NCBI GenBank assembly: GCA_028707105.1
Contig: JAQTUY010000061.1
Location: forward strand, 1-8,792
Length of the DNA: 8,792 bases
DNA from: Candidatus Omnitrophota bacterium
GTDB taxonomy: Bacteria > Omnitrophota > Koll11 > Gygaellales > JAQTUY01
Direction of reading: 5' to 3'
The position numbers were made by a program, and so were the translations under genes. Below are positions 7,019 through 8,792 of this stretch, piece by piece. Below the pieces are notes generated by a model, which searched no databases, was not told where the DNA came from, and saw only the letters and a list, made by a program, of their open reading frames with translations. Position 1 is the first letter of the stretch. Each line of letters begins with the position of its first letter.

Positions 7019-7221
7019 ATTTTTTGGTGTTTTAATTTAACTTTTTATGTCCAGTTTAAGTTTCTTCGCAAGAACGCGCGTTTTTACCGCTCTTGCCCCG
7101 GGGAGCACAAAAAATAAGGGCCCCTGTTCTTTTGAGCCCTCTTATAGATCCTTAAATTTTTTCAATCGTCTTTTAAACCCCCATAAAGCTCTTAACCGCT
7201 ATTGTTTTTGATACTTAAGTT
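7019..7221 (-). other. Structured 5' leader of the ATP-grasp/kamA/omptin operon
   Basis: From the predicted start near 7221 to the ATG at 7018 there is no convincing gene. In transcript order it holds an A/U-rich segment of about 80 nt, the terminator-like hairpin at 7140-7109, and a second stem formed by GCAAGA (7096-7091) with TCTTGC (7073-7068). An A-rich approach to the start codon follows. Just before the first hairpin a short open frame could encode MKKFKDL from a TTG and stop 5 nt short of the stem. I do not recognise any known riboswitch class here. Confidence 0.45.
7109..7140 (-). terminator. Terminator-like hairpin within the leader, candidate attenuator
   Basis: In the minus-strand RNA, AGGGCUC (7140-7134) pairs with GGGCCCU (7123-7117) as a 7-bp stem with one U-G pair and a 10-nt loop, followed by UAUUUUUU (7116-7109). 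It lies downstream of the promoter at 7228-7256 and upstream of the first operon gene, so it could stop transcription early (attenuation) or end a small RNA of about 110 nt. Confidence 0.65.
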
Positions 7222-7227
7222 ATTTTA

Positions 7228-7256
7228 TTTTTATCATAACATTGATTTAATGTCAA
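7228..7256 (-). promoter_or_regulatory. Promoter of the ATP-grasp/kamA/omptin operon
   Basis: A consensus TTGACA (7256-7251), a 17-bp spacer and TAAAAA (7233-7228). TGA immediately before the -10 supplies an extended -10 TGn element. It starts just past the terminator of the upstream operon. The -10 hexamer is imperfect in a very A/T-rich tract, so the exact placement is less sure than the -35. Confidence 0.6.
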
Positions 7257-7265
7257 GAAATTTTT

Positions 7266-7288
7266 AAAAAAATCGTCCACAAGGACGA
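7266..7288 (-). terminator. Intrinsic terminator of the hypE-UPF0280 unit
   Basis: In the minus-strand RNA, UCGUCC (7288-7283) and GGACGA (7278-7273) form a perfect 6-bp stem with a UUGU tetraloop, followed directly by seven U (7272-7266). It lies about 50 nt after the UPF0280 stop and cleanly separates the two operons. Confidence 0.85.
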
Positions 7289-7319
7289 CACCAACGCAAT
7301 TCCGCATAAGCGTTGGGTG
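7289..7319. repeat. Hairpin immediately preceding the terminator
   Basis: CACCAACGC (7289-7297) pairs with GCGTTGGGTG (7310-7319), leaving one bulged base and a 12-nt loop. It abuts the terminator on the gene side. It may stabilise the 3' end of the hypE-UPF0280 transcript. Confidence 0.5.
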
Positions 7320-7339
7320 CTAAGCCACAAGGCAGCCCG

Positions 7340-8077
7340 CTACTTAAATTCGATATCTCCCCAGCAAGCCATATTATTATTTATTATTACAATGATGCCA
7401 GATACTCCCCTTATTTTTCTTGCCCGTTGTATGGCTTTGGCGGTATCTGCCTTGCACCGTACGAGATTGGCGCAAGCGGTAGCGGCGGCATCGGCTAAAA
7501 TGGCGTTCCTGGCTATTATGACCAGAGCGTCCGCCTTTCCGAAGCTTAAGGAATGCCCGACCGTACCCGACGAGGCGCATATTCCCAGGCCGCGCGCCTG
7601 CGGTTTTATCTTTAAAAACAGTTTATTGTTAAAAGCGCTTGATCTTCCGGCATAAATACCGACATAGCGGATCTTTTTTGTCCTTAAGAAGATATCGCCG
7701 CCGTTCTCTATTATTACTTCTTTTAAGCCTTCTTTAAGCAGGTATCGGCCCAGGTATTGCGCTATAGCTCCGGCAACCGCCGCCATCGGCCCGACATTCG
7801 TTTTGAAAGCCGCCTGCGCCATTGATCTTATTATCGGTTTGGCGCTTAATTCTACGGGAACAGGTTTTAAAGAAACCAGGAACCTGTTGTCTTTCTGGAT
7901 GTAGCTTTCGATGTCGCCGCGCAGCCGGCGTATCCTGGCCTTGAGAGCCGTTTGGTCCGGCGGCTTATCGCTCAAGATCTGGAGGTCGGTTTCCCGGATG
8001 GATAGTGTCGTATGGATGAGGTCTTTTTCCTTGGCCCAATTGCGGTAGGTTCTTTTTTGAAAGGCACGGTTTTTCAT
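7340..8077 (-). CDS. UPF0280 family protein (ApbE-like fold)
   Basis: A 245-residue protein that I recognise as UPF0280 (COG2122), distantly related to the flavin transferase ApbE. Signature stretches are NVGPMAAVAGAIA (94-106), ENGGDIFL (124-131), GICASSGTVGHSLSFGKADA (165-184) and ADAAATACAN (195-204). The last two correspond to the ApbE C-terminal core, where metal and flavin nucleotide bind. No signal peptide or lipobox is present, unlike periplasmic ApbE, so it is probably cytoplasmic. No biochemical function is firmly assigned to the family as far as I know. It starts 4 bp after the hypE stop without a clear Shine-Dalgarno, which suggests coupling, and its transcript ends at the terminator at 7266-7288. 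The link with hydrogenase maturation is by position only; members are common in methanogens and other anaerobes. Confidence 0.88.
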   Translation of the reverse strand: MKNRAFQKRTYRNWAKEKDLIHTTLSIRETDLQILSDKPPDQTALKARIRRLRGDIESYIQKDNRFLVSLKPVPVELSAKPIIRSMAQAAFKTNVGPMAAVAGAIAQYLGRYLLKEGLKEVIIENGGDIFLRTKKIRYVGIYAGRSSAFNNKLFLKIKPQARGLGICASSGTVGHSLSFGKADALVIIARNAILADAAATACANLVRCKADTAKAIQRARKIRGVSGIIVIINNNMACWGDIEFK

Positions 8078-8081
8078 TTAT

Positions 8082-8792
8082 CTAACATATGCGGGGCAGG
8101 GGTTCGGATATGAGCATGTCGATGAAGCGCTCTCCTCCGGCAAGGGTGTTTAAGACCACTCTTTTTTTGAACTTCGCGGTAAAACTCCCGATGATCCTGG
8201 CGTTTTTTCCCAGCGGATGATCTTTTAAAAGTCTTAACAGGCGCGCGGATCCGCTTTTTTTGACGACTATCAGCGCCTTGCCTTCGTTAGCTATATACAG
8301 GGGGTCGATCCCCAATAACTCACAGGCGGCCCTGACTTTTCCGGAAACCGGTATTTCTTTTTCTTCCAGGGTGACGCCGAGGCCGGCAGCCTCCGCGATC
8401 TCGTTTAAAGTAGTCGCCAGTCCTCCCCTTGTGGGGTCGCGCATAAATCTTACCGACGCGACCTTTGAAACGGCCGGCAGGAGCATCCCGGCAAGGGAGG
8501 CGCAGTCGCTTTTTACGTTAAAGTCAAGTTCGCCGCCCCTTCGTCCCAAAAGAACGGCTAATCCGTGTTCGGCGATATTCCCGGTAATGATTATCGCGTC
8601 GCCGGGCTCTATTGAGCTTGGCGTAAGGTCGCGGCCTTTTAAGACATAGCCGATCCCCGAGGTGTTGATGAATATTTTATCGCAGGCGCCCTTTTCTACT
8701 ACCTTGATATCTCCGGTAGCCACCTTCACCTTTTCTTTTTTACAGGCCAGGGTGATGGAATCAAGTATTCTTTCCAGGACGCTAAGTTCCAG
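8082..8792 (-). CDS. hypE: Hydrogenase maturation protein HypE, C-terminal part
   Basis: HypE dehydrates the carbamoyl group placed by HypF on its C-terminal cysteine to a thiocyanate, the source of the cyanide ligands of [NiFe] hydrogenases. The reading frame is open to the window edge, giving 236 codons; about 95-100 N-terminal residues are missing. A GTG at 8729 is an internal Val codon, not the start: the codons upstream of it continue a HypE-like helix (LELSVLERILDSI). Recognisable segments are VATGDIKVVEKG, FINTSGIG, the AIR-synthase core MRDPTRGGLATTLNE, CELLGIDPLYIANEGK and HPLGKNARIIG. The chain ends in SEPLPRIC, with the essential C-terminal Cys intact, so the enzyme should be active. 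The UPF0280 gene follows after 4 bp. Other hyp genes probably lie beyond the high-coordinate end. Confidence 0.95.
   Translation of the reverse strand: MELSVLERILDSITLACKKEKVKVATGDIKVVEKGACDKIFINTSGIGYVLKGRDLTPSSIEPGDAIIITGNIAEHGLAVLLGRRGGELDFNVKSDCASLAGMLLPAVSKVASVRFMRDPTRGGLATTLNEIAEAAGLGVTLEEKEIPVSGKVRAACELLGIDPLYIANEGKALIVVKKSGSARLLRLLKDHPLGKNARIIGSFTAKFKKRVVLNTLAGGERFIDMLISEPLPRIC

Noticed and set aside
7022..7221. Lysine, preQ1, fluoride or cyclic-di-GMP riboswitch in the operon leader
   Set aside because: The conserved sequence blocks I recall for these classes are absent, and the leader is too short for a lysine riboswitch before the hairpin.
8082..8729. Taking the GTG at 8729 as the hypE start
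   Set aside because: The frame stays open and HypE-like to the window edge, so the GTG is an internal valine codon of a truncated gene.

Overview
All recognisable genes in this window lie on the minus strand, so transcription runs from the high to the low coordinates. The mix suggests an uncultured, anaerobic, Gram-negative (diderm) bacterium. An outer-membrane beta-barrel protease shows the outer membrane, and HypE implies a [NiFe] hydrogenase. A UPF0280/ApbE-like protein, a KamA aminomutase and two Ddl-like ATP-grasp enzymes complete the set. I lean towards Omnitrophota or a neighbouring candidate phylum, but this is an inference from gene content and not a phylogenetic placement.

Layout in transcription order. 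(1) 8792-7340: the 3' two-thirds of hypE, then 4 bp later a UPF0280 (ApbE-fold) gene. This unit closes with a clean intrinsic terminator at 7266-7288. (2) 7339-7019: a 321-bp non-coding stretch. It holds that terminator, a second hairpin, a good sigma70-type promoter (7228-7256) and a leader of about 200 nt that contains its own terminator-like hairpin (7109-7140), a possible attenuator. (3) 7018-2334: a tight four-gene operon. It encodes two diverged D-Ala-D-Ala-ligase-like ATP-grasp proteins (1 bp apart), a lysine 2,3-aminomutase-type radical SAM enzyme (4-bp TTGA overlap, TTG start), and an omptin-type outer-membrane aspartyl protease (35-bp gap, GTG start, strong Shine-Dalgarno). (4) 2333-2078: 256 bp of non-coding DNA with two direct copies of a 38-bp palindromic repeat, another long inverted repeat, and a near-consensus promoter at 2117-2145. 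(5) 2077-1: an EF-G-like translational GTPase paralogue overlapping by 4 bp (ATGA) the start of a gene that looks like a YchF relative without a P-loop, cut by the window edge.

Working together: HypE makes the cyanide ligand of the [NiFe] centre, and the UPF0280 protein is its close operon partner. In the central operon the aminomutase keeps the residues that mark lysine 2,3-aminomutases, so beta-lysine is the likeliest product. With no beta-lysine acetyltransferase in the window, the two ATP-grasp enzymes are natural candidates to ligate beta-lysine into a dipeptide or envelope component. That pathway is a hypothesis. The omptin is co-transcribed at the end of the unit, keeps all four catalytic residues of OmpT and carries a long acidic N-terminal extension. 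The omptin, the beta-lysine/ATP-grasp unit and its structured leader are the parts most worth following up.
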